Origin: Gammaproteobacteria bacterium UBA2965
GTDB lineage: Bacteria > Pseudomonadota > Gammaproteobacteria > Pseudomonadales > Azotimanducaceae
DNA: 64,000 nucleotides
Direction: 5' to 3'
Assembly (NCBI GenBank): GCA_002348385.1
Contig: DEBD01000013.1
Coordinates: 224,269-288,268 of the forward strand
Below are positions 47,124-56,131 of the stretch, in pieces (the first letter of the stretch is position 1; each line of letters starts with the position of its first letter). The notes under the pieces were generated by a model, which saw only the letters and a program-made list of their open reading frames with translations, had not been told where the DNA came from and made no database searches. The position numbers and the translations under genes are program-made.

Positions 47124-48785
47124 ATGTACCGCTACGACACCTTCGACCGGCAATTCGTCAACGAGCGAGTTGCCCACTACCGCGAGCAAACCGAGCGCTA
47201 CCTTGCAGGAGAGATTCCCGATGAGGAGTTCCTGCAACTGCGGCTGCGCAACGGGCTGTACGTGCAGAGACTGGCCCCCATGTTGCGGGTTGCGGTGCCC
47301 TACGGAACGCTTTCTAGCGAACAATTGCGCCGCCTGGCCCATATCGCCCGCCACTGGGACCGGGGCTATGGGCACCTCAGCACACGTCAGAACATGCAAT
47401 TCAATTGGCCCGAGCTTGCAGAGGTGCCTGATATCCTGGAGTCGCTGGCCGAAGTCGAAATGCATGCCATTCAGACCAGCGGCAACTGTATCCGCAATGT
47501 CACCACGGATCAGTTTGCCGGCGTTGCCTCCGACGAATCCCTGGATCCGCGGCCATACTGCGAACTGCTGCGCCAGTGGTCCACCAACCACCCGGAATTT
47601 GACTGGCTGCCGAGGAAGTTCAAGATCGCGGTGACCGGGGCTAGCTCCGACCGCGCTGCCATAGCCGTGCACGACATCGGACTCGCCGTGTACCGCCATA
47701 CAGACTCGGGCGTGTGTTTCGACGTATACGTGGGCGGAGGCCAGGGGCGCACACCTGCCGTGGCCCAACTCATCCGTCAGGGGCTTCCAGTGCAGCACCT
47801 GCTCACCTACACAGAAGCGATCATGCGGGTCTACAACCGCTACGGGCGCCGCGACAACAAGTACAAGGCGCGCATAAAGATACTCGTGAAAGCGATGACG
47901 GCCGAAGGGTTCCAGCAGCGCGTGGACGAGGAGTGGGCGCACCTCAAGGACTCACCCAGCACGCTGACCGAGGGTGAAATCGAGCGCATGGAGGCATTCT
48001 TTCGTCCGCACAACTACCCAGCAGCGGAAGCCTTCGACCTGGGCGGCGAGCGCTTGCGCGACCAGCAATTCGACCGGTGGGTCCGCACCAACGTGACGGA
48101 GCACAAGGTCTCCGGATATGCGGTGGTTACCCTCTCCACAAAAATCACCGGGGTACCTCCGGGCGACGTATCGGATGCTCAGATGGAAGCCGTCGCCGAC
48201 TGGGCGGACGAGTTCGGCTTCGGCGAGATACGCATCAGCCACGATCAGAACTTCGTCTTGCCAGATGTGCCGGTGGCGCGTTTGAGCGAGCTGTGGCGCA
48301 ACGCTTGCGAAGCACAGCTGGGTGCTGCCAATGCTGGCCTGCTGTCCGACATGATCTGCTGCCCCGGCGGCGACTACTGCTCGCTGGCCAACGCGAAATC
48401 CATACCGCTGGCCGAAGCTATTCAGCGCCGCTTCGACGACTACGATTATCAGTACGACTTGGGCAGTCTGGATATCAACATATCCGGCTGCATGAATGCC
48501 TGCGGCCACCATCACGTGGGCCATATCGGTATTCTTGGCGTGGACAAGAAGGGCGCCGAGTTCTACCAGATATCATTGGGCGGCCACAGCGGCGAGCACG
48601 GCCTGGCAGCCTCGCTGGGTCAGATCATCGGTCCTTCGTTCTCGCGGGCTACCGTGCCCGACGTAATCGCGCGAATACTCGACGTGTTCGTGGCGCAAAG
48701 AGTAGAAGAAGAAACGTTCCTTGGGTGCTTCCGGCGGATCGGCATGGAGCCCTTCAAGCAGCAGGTTTACGAACGTGCCGCTTGA
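47124..48785 (+). CDS. cysI: Sulfite reductase hemoprotein (CysI-like, nitrite/sulfite reductase family)
   Basis: A 553-aa siroheme 4Fe-4S enzyme that reduces sulfite to sulfide. The cluster/siroheme ligands appear as C-x5-C in CPGGDYC and C-x3-C in SGCMNACGHHHVGH. The N-terminus (MYRYDTFDRQFV) is that of the pseudomonad CysI type rather than the enterobacterial CysIJ beta subunit. No flavoprotein CysJ is adjacent, so electrons probably come from ferredoxin or another reductase. The start at 47124 lacks a clear ribosome-binding site. It lies 97 bp after metH and precedes a DUF934 gene. Confidence 0.92.
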   Translation: MYRYDTFDRQFVNERVAHYREQTERYLAGEIPDEEFLQLRLRNGLYVQRLAPMLRVAVPYGTLSSEQLRRLAHIARHWDRGYGHLSTRQNMQFNWPELAEVPDILESLAEVEMHAIQTSGNCIRNVTTDQFAGVASDESLDPRPYCELLRQWSTNHPEFDWLPRKFKIAVTGASSDRAAIAVHDIGLAVYRHTDSGVCFDVYVGGGQGRTPAVAQLIRQGLPVQHLLTYTEAIMRVYNRYGRRDNKYKARIKILVKAMTAEGFQQRVDEEWAHLKDSPSTLTEGEIERMEAFFRPHNYPAAEAFDLGGERLRDQQFDRWVRTNVTEHKVSGYAVVTLSTKITGVPPGDVSDAQMEAVADWADEFGFGEIRISHDQNFVLPDVPVARLSELWRNACEAQLGAANAGLLSDMICCPGGDYCSLANAKSIPLAEAIQRRFDDYDYQYDLGSLDINISGCMNACGHHHVGHIGILGVDKKGAEFYQISLGGHSGEHGLAASLGQIIGPSFSRATVPDVIARILDVFVAQRVEEETFLGCFRRIGMEPFKQQVYERAA

Positions 48786-48795
48786 AGAACTGGGA

Positions 48796-49230
48796 ATGAT
48801 TCTCGCGCTGAACGATCGGACGCCCAGCGAGCGAGCGATGGTACCTCAGGCCGACTGGGCAGCGGACGGCGAAGACGGCCTGCTGTTGGCGGTGGATGTC
48901 GAACCAAGCGAAACCTTAGCTCAGGCGCCGCTCATCGGGGTGGAGTTTCCTGCGTTCAACGACGGCCGAGCCTTATCATTGGCGGTGCTGTTGAGAACGC
49001 GGTTCGGCTTCACCGGGGAACTGCGTGCGGTCGGCGACGTGCGGCCCGACCTCCTGCATTATCTGGTGCGCTGCGGGTTCGACAGCGCGGAGCTGAAGTC
49101 CAACGCCGTGAGCGCCAGCGGTGCCCTGGTCTCAACGGGCTTCAACGTACTTGCGCCCTACCGCGACAACTATCAAGCTTCAGTGGTGGAATCGGAGCCA
49201 GCCTATCGTCGAGTCAGGAGAGGTGCTTAG
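48796..49230 (+). CDS. DUF934-family protein linked to sulfite reductase
   Basis: A 144-aa protein with VEFPAFNDGRALSLAVLLRTRFGFTGELRAVGDV split over two strands, the signature of DUF934. Members sit next to cysI in many proteobacteria; function is not established. It starts 10 bp after cysI. A GTG at 48775 overlapping the cysI end is an alternative start. Its stop overlaps the next gene by 8 bp. Confidence 0.85.
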   Translation: MILALNDRTPSERAMVPQADWAADGEDGLLLAVDVEPSETLAQAPLIGVEFPAFNDGRALSLAVLLRTRFGFTGELRAVGDVRPDLLHYLVRCGFDSAELKSNAVSASGALVSTGFNVLAPYRDNYQASVVESEPAYRRVRRGA

Positions 49231-50395
49231 CACCGGGATCGTCGAGTCCTTTTTTTTGATCTTCACCAGCGCAGCCGCGCTGGCAAGCATTGCGCTGTAT
49301 ACCCGACAACCGCTGATAGTGGCTTACATAGCCATCGGTTGCCTGCTGGGACCACATGGATTCGCGCTGGTAGCCGACCCTGATCTGCTCTCCGAGATCG
49401 CCGAGATCGGCATCATCTTTCTGTTGTTCCTGGTTGGCCTGGATCTGCCGCCGAACAAGCTGAGGAACATGCTCGGAGAATCTCTGCTCACCGCGCTTGG
49501 CACCACAGCCATATTCATGCTCAGCGGCTACCTGCTGATGCGCGCTTTCGATTACTCGGTGACAGAATCCATAGTGACCGGCATAGCAGTCACCTTTTCC
49601 AGCACCATTCTCGGCATCAAGTTGCTGCCCACCACCGTGCTGCATCATCGGCACGTCGGGGAAATCGTGGTAAGCCTGCTGCTGGTGCAGGATCTCATTG
49701 CCATACTCGCGTTGATCTTTCTGGCCAGCTACAGCGGTTCCGTCACGGAAACGCTGACCAGCCTGGGGACGGTGCTGGTGGCACTTCCCGTGGTTGCCGG
49801 CGGCGCATTCCTGGGCGTGCGCTACTGTATCCTGCCGTTGATACAGAAGTTCGACGCGTTTCACGAGTACATCTTTCTGCTGGCCCTGGGCTGGTGCCTG
49901 GGTATTGCGAGCGCCGGTCACTTTCTGGGTCTTTCCTTCGAGATCGGCGCTTTCGTAGCTGGCGTGGGCCTGGCTACCAGTCCTATCGCACAGTACATCG
50001 CCGAGAGTTTGCGTCCGCTGCGTGACTTCTTTCTGGTGCTGTTCTTCTTCTCGGTAGGCGCGGAACTCAACGTCGGCCTGCTCATGGAGGTGTTCTTCCC
50101 TACCCTGCTGCTGGCTATAGTGCTGATTATCACCAAGCCGACCGTGTTCTCCCTGCTCCTTCAATGGCAGGGCGAAAGTCGGTCCACATCCTGGGAAGTG
50201 GGCTGTCGCCTCGGACAGGCATCGGAGTTCTCGCTGCTGGTCAGCTACGTTGCTGTGGGCGCAGCCATGCTCAGCGTGGAAGCCGCCCATATCATTCAGG
50301 GCGCCACCGTAATCACCCTGGTGCTCTCGAGCTACGCAGTGATCTTCCGCTACCCCTCACCCATCGCTATTTCCCCTCGCCTCAGGCGCGACTGA
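49223..50395 (+). CDS. Monovalent cation:proton antiporter, CPA2 (KefB-like) membrane domain
   Basis: A 390-aa polytopic membrane protein with about twelve helices. The DLPPNKLRNM segment, VTFSSTILGIKLL and VVSLLLVQDLIAIL are the CPA2 ion-path region, and LSFEIGAFVAGVGLATS is conserved too. It lacks the C-terminal TrkA-N domain of full KefB/KefC. It exchanges K+ or Na+ for H+. GTG at 49223 follows AGGAG closely; the frame is open upstream within the DUF934 gene. Confidence 0.85.
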   Translation: MLSTGIVESFFLIFTSAAALASIALYTRQPLIVAYIAIGCLLGPHGFALVADPDLLSEIAEIGIIFLLFLVGLDLPPNKLRNMLGESLLTALGTTAIFMLSGYLLMRAFDYSVTESIVTGIAVTFSSTILGIKLLPTTVLHHRHVGEIVVSLLLVQDLIAILALIFLASYSGSVTETLTSLGTVLVALPVVAGGAFLGVRYCILPLIQKFDAFHEYIFLLALGWCLGIASAGHFLGLSFEIGAFVAGVGLATSPIAQYIAESLRPLRDFFLVLFFFSVGAELNVGLLMEVFFPTLLLAIVLIITKPTVFSLLLQWQGESRSTSWEVGCRLGQASEFSLLVSYVAVGAAMLSVEAAHIIQGATVITLVLSSYAVIFRYPSPIAISPRLRRD

Positions 50396-50429
50396 CCCCA
50401 TAGGACCCAGGCGGGCTATGCAGGACGCC

Positions 50430-51482
50430 TCACCCGGGACGCCGCCAGCTGTGTATATCCACGCCCAGCCAGCGCTGCAAGCTGGTCTCCACCTTGGCCG
50501 CCAGTCGTTCAATGGGCTTTTTGTGTTCCACCCAGTGAACCCGGTAAACGTCCGCTGATTCGCAAGCGCGGGTGAGGTATTCGTCGCTGGTCGAGATCTG
50601 ATCTACCAGACTCAGGTCAATGGCACGCTGGCCGTACCAGGTCTCGCCCGTGGCCACCTGCTCCAGGTCGATCTGAGGACGATGGGTGCCAACAAACTCC
50701 TGGAACAGCGTGTGTACGTCCTCCAGATCGGAAATGAACTTTTCCCGGCCCTCTTGCGTATTTTCGCCCAGCACGGTCAGCGTGCGCTTGTACTTGCCGG
50801 CCGTAAGCACTTCCACATCCACGTCGTGCTTTTTGAGCAGCCGATGCACGTTCGGAATCTGTGCCACCACGCCAATCGATCCCACCACCGCGAACGGCGC
50901 TGCCAGCACCTTGTCGGCCACCGCTGCCATCAGATAGCCACCGCTAGCCGCCACCTTGTCCACCGCCACAGTGAGCGGCACGCCGTGCTCTTTGACGCGA
51001 ACCAACTGGGAGGCCGCCAAGCCGTAGCTGTGCACCAACCCCCCCTGACTTTCCACCCGCACTACCACCTCGTCGGTGGCTGCGGCCAGCGTCAACACGG
51101 CGGTAATCTCCGTAGCAAGGTCCTGCACACGGCTGGCTTGCAGGTCCCCGTGAAAGTCTAGAACAAAGATTCTTTCGGGCGCAGCCGGTACCTCCTCCGG
51201 TTCGGGTGGCGCGCTTTTAGCCCTGCTCTTGGCCACCTGCTTGTCTGTCTTTCTCTGCGCGCGGCGCTCTTTTTTCAAGGCGGCGGGCTCCAGCAGCGCC
51301 CCCTGCATTTCCTGCTTGAGCGCATTCAACCCCTCGTTAAGCTTACGCACCTCCAGGTGGCCCCGTTCTCTTTGTCGCATGCGCAGGCGCGAGCTGGCGC
51401 CAACGCCCAAGATGACCAGGATTGCAATAACCACGGTAACCGCCTGGGCAAGAAACACCAGATACCCGTACAAGTAATCCAT
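50430..51482 (-). CDS. sohB: Inner-membrane serine protease SohB (S49, SppA-like)
   Basis: A 350-aa S49 peptidase. One N-terminal helix (about residues 5-27) anchors it. A charged coiled linker (about 40-100, Lys/Arg/Glu-rich) precedes the ClpP-like domain. The nucleophile Ser lies in VDKVAASGGYLMA and the catalytic Lys is expected in VLTAGKYKRTL. The active site would be periplasmic. Confidence 0.92.
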   Translation of the reverse strand: MDYLYGYLVFLAQAVTVVIAILVILGVGASSRLRMRQRERGHLEVRKLNEGLNALKQEMQGALLEPAALKKERRAQRKTDKQVAKSRAKSAPPEPEEVPAAPERIFVLDFHGDLQASRVQDLATEITAVLTLAAATDEVVVRVESQGGLVHSYGLAASQLVRVKEHGVPLTVAVDKVAASGGYLMAAVADKVLAAPFAVVGSIGVVAQIPNVHRLLKKHDVDVEVLTAGKYKRTLTVLGENTQEGREKFISDLEDVHTLFQEFVGTHRPQIDLEQVATGETWYGQRAIDLSLVDQISTSDEYLTRACESADVYRVHWVEHKKPIERLAAKVETSLQRWLGVDIHSWRRPG

Positions 51483-51550
51483 GGCAGGCCATCACGACAA
51501 CGAAGGCGCGCTAATTTACTGATAGAACCCCATGGCGTCCAGGCAAACCG

Positions 51551-52393
51551 TCAAGCCCGCCGAGCGTTGACCTGGTCGATGAAATCATCGATGAGCCAGC
51601 GGGAGATGGCCGTTGCCGGCGGGATGTTTGGCAGATCGTCCACCTTAAACCAGCGCGCCTCAGCGATTTCGCTTTGCTGGCAGACGATGTCTCCACCAGC
51701 GTACTCGGCATGGAATCCCAGCATGAGAGAGTTCGGAAACGGCCAGCTCTGGCTGCCAAGGTAGCGCAAACCACCCAGCTGGATGCCGACTTCTTCCGCC
51801 ACCTCCCGATGAACCGTCTGCTCGATGGATTCACCCACCTCCACAAAACCCGCCAGGGTGCTGAACATGCCGTTGGGCCAATTGGCGTTGCGTGCCAACA
51901 GCATTTCGTCTTCCCTGGTAACCAGGACGATGATGCTCGGGGCTATTCGGGGATAGCACACCAGCGAGCACTCGGGACACACCTTGGCGCGGTCCGCGTC
52001 GTGATCCGCGGTGGCCGTACCGCAACGCCCGCAGAAGCGGTGAGAATTGTGCCAATCGATTACCTGTTGCGCGCGTCCCGCCAGGTAAAACAGGGGAGGC
52101 TCCACCCGGCCCAACCAGGAGAACAAGTTGTCCGCCGCGTAGCCCTCGGGAATCTGACCCTTACCCTCCAGCGCAAAACAGGAACGTCCGCGGTAGATGC
52201 CAAGGAAGTGCTCATCCCCCAGGTCCATGTCCATCCAGCGCAGGTCATCGCGACTCACCGGGCGCGGGACGCCGTGCTCCGCCGCGCACACCATCTGCCC
52301 GTCCACGCTGAGAAAGTACCAGGCATCCTCGTGACTCTGGCTCGCGGGCGCCTTTACATGAGACTCAAACTCATCCGGATCGGTGGGCCACAT
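51551..52393 (-). CDS. nudC: NAD(+) diphosphatase / NAD-decapping hydrolase NudC
   Basis: A 280-aa Nudix enzyme that cleaves NADH and removes NAD caps from RNA. Zinc ligands are C121 and C124 (CGRC) and C139 and C142 (CPEC). The Nudix box spans 182-204 (GFVEVGESIEQTVHREVAEEVG). The downstream SQSWPFPNSLM motif is the NADH-specific SQPWPFPxS signature. ATG at 52393 gives the usual length; a longer frame of 80 codons upstream has no similarity. Confidence 0.93.
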   Translation of the reverse strand: MWPTDPDEFESHVKAPASQSHEDAWYFLSVDGQMVCAAEHGVPRPVSRDDLRWMDMDLGDEHFLGIYRGRSCFALEGKGQIPEGYAADNLFSWLGRVEPPLFYLAGRAQQVIDWHNSHRFCGRCGTATADHDADRAKVCPECSLVCYPRIAPSIIVLVTREDEMLLARNANWPNGMFSTLAGFVEVGESIEQTVHREVAEEVGIQLGGLRYLGSQSWPFPNSLMLGFHAEYAGGDIVCQQSEIAEARWFKVDDLPNIPPATAISRWLIDDFIDQVNARRA

Positions 52394-52611
52394 CAGCTCA
52401 TACCCCTTTGTCGCTTGCAGGAGCGACCTTACCACAGCCAAATGCACCGCCAGGTGCCATTGAAACCGGCTCCACGCACCGATATGGTGGTGTCGTCGCC
52501 CGCCTGCTCGAGCCGTGTAATGGCAACACAGGCCATAGAAAAAAAGCCGCAACACGGCCAACAATAACCACGAGTCCAAATTAAGGAGGGGTCCGGCTCG
52601 CCGGACAAACC

Positions 52612-54108
52612 ATGCAGGCAACCAGCAAGGCATTCTGGGAGAACTTCCTCGGTCACGCGCCCGAGTGGTACAAGCGCGCGATCCTGATTTTTCTGTTGAT
52701 CAACCCCGTACTGTTTCTGATCAGCCCGTTCTGGACCGGCTGGTTGTTGGTGCTAGAATTCATCTTCACCCTGGCAATGGCACTGCGCTGCTATCCCCTG
52801 CAGCCGGGGGGCTTGCTCGCCCTGGAGGCCGTGGCCATCGGGATGACCAGTCCCGAGACCATTCGCATGGAGGTGTTCAGCAACTTCCCTGTGATCCTCC
52901 TGCTCATGTTCATGGTGGCCGGCATCTACTTCATGAAGGAGCTGCTGCTCTTCACCTTTACAAAGATTATTTTAGGTATTCGTTCTAAAACCCTAATATC
53001 TTTACTATTTTCCTTCGTTGCAGCCTTCCTGTCCGCCTTTCTCGACGCTCTCACAGTAACCGCCGTGATCATCAGCGTGGCAGTGGGCTTTTACTCGGTC
53101 TATCACAAGGTAGCGTCCGGCAAGAGCTTTTCAGACGATCACGAGCATTCGGAAGACCACCTGATTCCGGAACTGCATCGCGAAGACCTGGATCAGTTTC
53201 GAGCGTTTCTGCGCAGCCTGTTGATGCATGGCGCCGTGGGCACCGCCCTGGGTGGCGTATGTACCACCGTGGGAGAACCCCAGAACCTGCTTATTGCCGG
53301 CAAGCTGGAATGGCAGTTCGTGGAGTTTTTCGTACAGATGTCGCCGGTCACCATGCCCGTATTGGTCGCCGGCCTGATCACGTGCGTGCTCTTAGAGCAA
53401 ACAAAGCTGTTCGGCTATGGCACTACGGTGCCCGATGCTGTGCGCACCATTTTGCGCGAGTTCGATGCCGAAGAGACCAATAACCGTACCAGCCGAGACG
53501 TCGCGCGACTGGTCATCCAGGCCGTCGCGGCCATCCTGCTGGTCATCGCCCTGGGACTGCATTGGGCGGAGGTCGGCCTGATTGGGCTCATGGTCATCGT
53601 GGTGCAAACGGCGCTCAATGGCACAGTCGAAGAGCACCAGCTGGGCCCCGCTTTCCATGAGGCTCTGCCTTTCACCGCGTTGCTGGTGGTCTTCTTCGGT
53701 ATCGTGGCCGTCATCCACGACCAGCACCTGTTCTCTCCCGTGATCAATTACGTGCTTACCCTGGACATCTCCATACAGCCCGGCATGTTCTATATAGCCA
53801 ATGGGATACTGTCGGCCATCAGCGACAACGTCTTCGTGGCTACCGTGTACATCAACGAGGTCAAGGCGGTTTTCGATAGCGGACAGATCGAGCGCGATCA
53901 TTTCGAACTGTTGGCGATTGCCATCAACACAGGTACCAACATACCCAGCGTTGCTACCCCGAATGGACAAGCTGCGTTTTTGTTCCTGCTCACCTCCTCC
54001 ATCGCGCCGCTGGTGCGTTTGTCATACGGCCGCATGGTGGTGATGGCATTCCCCTACACGATCGTCATGGGAACAACGGGGTGGTTCGCGGTTCACTACC
54101 TACTCTGA
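52612..54108 (+). CDS. nhaB: Na+/H+ antiporter NhaB
   Basis: A 498-aa inner-membrane antiporter with about twelve helices, exporting Na+ for H+. AFLSAFLDALTVTAVIISVAVGFY and GGVCTTVGEPQNLLIAGKL are NhaB hallmarks. AAGGAGGGG lies about 20 nt before the ATG. Residues 116-137 are encoded by a striking run of A/T-ending codons unlike the rest of the gene, although the protein segment itself is conserved. The 3' end overlaps dnaQ by 9 bp. Confidence 0.95.
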   Translation: MQATSKAFWENFLGHAPEWYKRAILIFLLINPVLFLISPFWTGWLLVLEFIFTLAMALRCYPLQPGGLLALEAVAIGMTSPETIRMEVFSNFPVILLLMFMVAGIYFMKELLLFTFTKIILGIRSKTLISLLFSFVAAFLSAFLDALTVTAVIISVAVGFYSVYHKVASGKSFSDDHEHSEDHLIPELHREDLDQFRAFLRSLLMHGAVGTALGGVCTTVGEPQNLLIAGKLEWQFVEFFVQMSPVTMPVLVAGLITCVLLEQTKLFGYGTTVPDAVRTILREFDAEETNNRTSRDVARLVIQAVAAILLVIALGLHWAEVGLIGLMVIVVQTALNGTVEEHQLGPAFHEALPFTALLVVFFGIVAVIHDQHLFSPVINYVLTLDISIQPGMFYIANGILSAISDNVFVATVYINEVKAVFDSGQIERDHFELLAIAINTGTNIPSVATPNGQAAFLFLLTSSIAPLVRLSYGRMVVMAFPYTIVMGTTGWFAVHYLL

Positions 54109-54816
54109 CGGAACGCGACGCCACAGGCTGCCGCCGCTCTCCTGGTCCAGGTAGTCCAGCACTTGATGATGGGCCGCCGCCTCATCCGCACTAGGCTCAA
54201 TGACACGCAATGGCGCACGGTCCGCCTGTGCTGTTAGAGCATCCATCACTTCCGCTGGGGCTTGCGCCGTATTGTCCAGCGAGCCGAACAGCGCGGTCTG
54301 GCCTCCAGTCATCAGCAGGTAGACGTCCGCTAGAATTTCGGCGTCCAGCAATGCACCGTGCAATGTGCGCGAAGAGTTGTTCACCTGATAACGCCGGCAA
54401 AGTGCATCCAGATCGTTTTTCTGTCCGGGGTGCTTGTGACGGGCCAGCGCTAACGAATCGGTCACGGAGCAGAGCTGTGCGACGTTCCTGTGGGGGCCTG
54501 GCAGCCGAGCAAACTCATGGTCCAGGAACGCCACGTCGAAGCCAGCGTTGTGGATGATCAGCTCGCAACCTGAAAGAAACGTCACAAACTCCTCAACAAT
54601 GGCGTCGAACAGGGGTTTGTCTGCCAGAAACTGATCGCTGATGCCGTGCACTTCAAACGCGCCGTCATCCACCTCTCGTTGCGGGTTGACGTACTTGTGG
54701 AAGTGTCGGCCGGTCAGCTTGCGGTCTATGATCTCCACCGCACCGATCTCGATGATGCGGTGACCCTGAGCGGGCTCAAGCCCGGTGGTCTCAGTGTCAA
54801 GCACAACTTGCCGCAC
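54100..54816 (-). CDS. dnaQ: DNA polymerase III epsilon subunit DnaQ (proofreading exonuclease)
   Basis: A 238-aa DEDDh exonuclease. Exo I is VLDTETTGLE, Exo II HNAGFDVAFLDHE, and Exo III HGALLDAEILADVY with its His and Asp. The C-terminal alpha-subunit binding region is present. The GTG at 54816 shares its first base with the rnhA stop, the common rnhA-dnaQ pair read here as one transcript. Confidence 0.95.
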   Translation of the reverse strand: MRQVVLDTETTGLEPAQGHRIIEIGAVEIIDRKLTGRHFHKYVNPQREVDDGAFEVHGISDQFLADKPLFDAIVEEFVTFLSGCELIIHNAGFDVAFLDHEFARLPGPHRNVAQLCSVTDSLALARHKHPGQKNDLDALCRRYQVNNSSRTLHGALLDAEILADVYLLMTGGQTALFGSLDNTAQAPAEVMDALTAQADRAPLRVIEPSADEAAAHHQVLDYLDQESGGSLWRRVPSE

Positions 54817-55256
54817 TAGCTCAGCATCTCATCGATGGCCACGTTGGCCGCCCTGTCAACACGCTCGTTCTCAGGGTGGCCACTGTGGCCCTTTACCCAG
54901 AACCATTGAATGTCGTGCTGCTCCACCAGAGCATCCAGCACCTCCCACAAGTCCTGGTTCTTCACGGGCTTTTTCTGGGCCGTGCGCCAACCGTTTCGCT
55001 TCCAGTTGGCCATCCAGTCGATGACGCCCTTGCGCACGTATTCGGAGTCTGTGGTCAGCTTCACGGCGCACGGGCGCCTGAGCTGCTTGAGACCCTCGAT
55101 GGCGGCCTGCAATTCCATCCGGTTGTTGGTCGTCTGCGCAGTCGCGCCGCTCACCAGCTTCTCACTATCGCCGATCCGCAACAGCGCGGCCCAGCCACCC
55201 GGACCAGGGTTTCCTCGACAGGCGCCGTCGGTGAATATCTCAACGGGGTCGCTCAA
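54816..55256 (-). CDS. rnhA: Ribonuclease HI
   Basis: A 146-aa enzyme that degrades RNA in RNA-DNA hybrids. Catalytic residues sit in IFTDGACRGNPGPGGWA (Asp), NNRMELQAAIEGL (Glu), LTTDSEYVRKGV (Asp) and NERVDRAANVAI (Asp), with the basic handle WKRNGWRTAQKKPVKNQDLW. Start is TTG at 55256 with GGAAAGG just upstream; no ATG or GTG fits. It overlaps the methyltransferase 3' end by 17 bp. Confidence 0.95.
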   Translation of the reverse strand: MSDPVEIFTDGACRGNPGPGGWAALLRIGDSEKLVSGATAQTTNNRMELQAAIEGLKQLRRPCAVKLTTDSEYVRKGVIDWMANWKRNGWRTAQKKPVKNQDLWEVLDALVEQHDIQWFWVKGHSGHPENERVDRAANVAIDEMLS

Positions 55257-56058
55257 TACCTTTCCAACTACTGAGCTTGGGATAGGCCACCGGGTTGAGC
55301 TTGCCGGGCCGAGCTTCCATTGCCGTGAAATCCGGCCGCACGGCGGCCGCCTGCTTGACCGCGACGATGATATAGACCGCACCAAAAGGTGGACGGTGAT
55401 CATCCAACAACTTGCGCAGCCGCCCACCCCAGTGGCGTGGGTACCAGCTCACGGGCTCGGTCTCTGCGGCGCTGGGCGCTCCAACTGCGAACGGCATGCC
55501 ATATGCCATGTGCTGCACGCTTTCCGACAACTCAAAGCCCAGAACGGTGAGCCAATCTACGATGCGTGCGGGTCGCAGGAAGCGCAATCCAGATAATGCA
55601 CCCTTCCCGGGCCGACCAAGTAACGTTCGCAGGCCCCAAACACTCACTGGATTGAAGCCGCAAACCACCAGGCGCCCTCCCGGACGTAACACCCGCGCGA
55701 CTTCACGTACGGCCGTACGCGGATCTTCAGCGCCTTCAAGCAAGTGGTGCACCAGCAGGGCATCCATGCTGCCGTTGGGTAGCGGCAACGCGTCCAGCTC
55801 ACAATAGAAGTACCCGCGCTCATCGTCGGCGTGCACCCCGAACGCCACCGCGCCAGGCCCCAGGCTGTAGAGCCGATTGCGAACCATGCACCCGCGCACG
55901 GTCTCAGTCAGGCGCGTCTGGCAACCTGCCCACAGCAATGAGTCACCGTGGAATCGTCGAGCGATCTCTTGGAGGTGCGGCGCTTGCTCCGCCAGCAGTC
56001 GTTCCCCCAGCGGCGTAGCGAACCAGGTCGAAAGGTCGTGCCAAGTGGATGTTGCCAA
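55240..56058 (-). CDS. Class I SAM-dependent methyltransferase
   Basis: A 272-aa protein of the Methyltransf_11 type. The SAM site is degenerate (SLLWAGCQTRLTETV for motif I); the post-core segment EVARVLRPGGRLVVCGFNPVS is clear. In pseudomonads a homologue sits next to gloB, rnhA and dnaQ; gloB is missing here. Substrate is unknown. It is divergent from mltD across 73 bp. Confidence 0.82.
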   Translation of the reverse strand: MATSTWHDLSTWFATPLGERLLAEQAPHLQEIARRFHGDSLLWAGCQTRLTETVRGCMVRNRLYSLGPGAVAFGVHADDERGYFYCELDALPLPNGSMDALLVHHLLEGAEDPRTAVREVARVLRPGGRLVVCGFNPVSVWGLRTLLGRPGKGALSGLRFLRPARIVDWLTVLGFELSESVQHMAYGMPFAVGAPSAAETEPVSWYPRHWGGRLRKLLDDHRPPFGAVYIIVAVKQAAAVRPDFTAMEARPGKLNPVAYPKLSSWKGIERPR

Positions 56059-56131
56059 CAGTCTAGGTATGTATCACAGTTACCGCTCCATTTTGAATGC
56101 AGCCCCCGCAGACCGCAACCATACGAATAAG

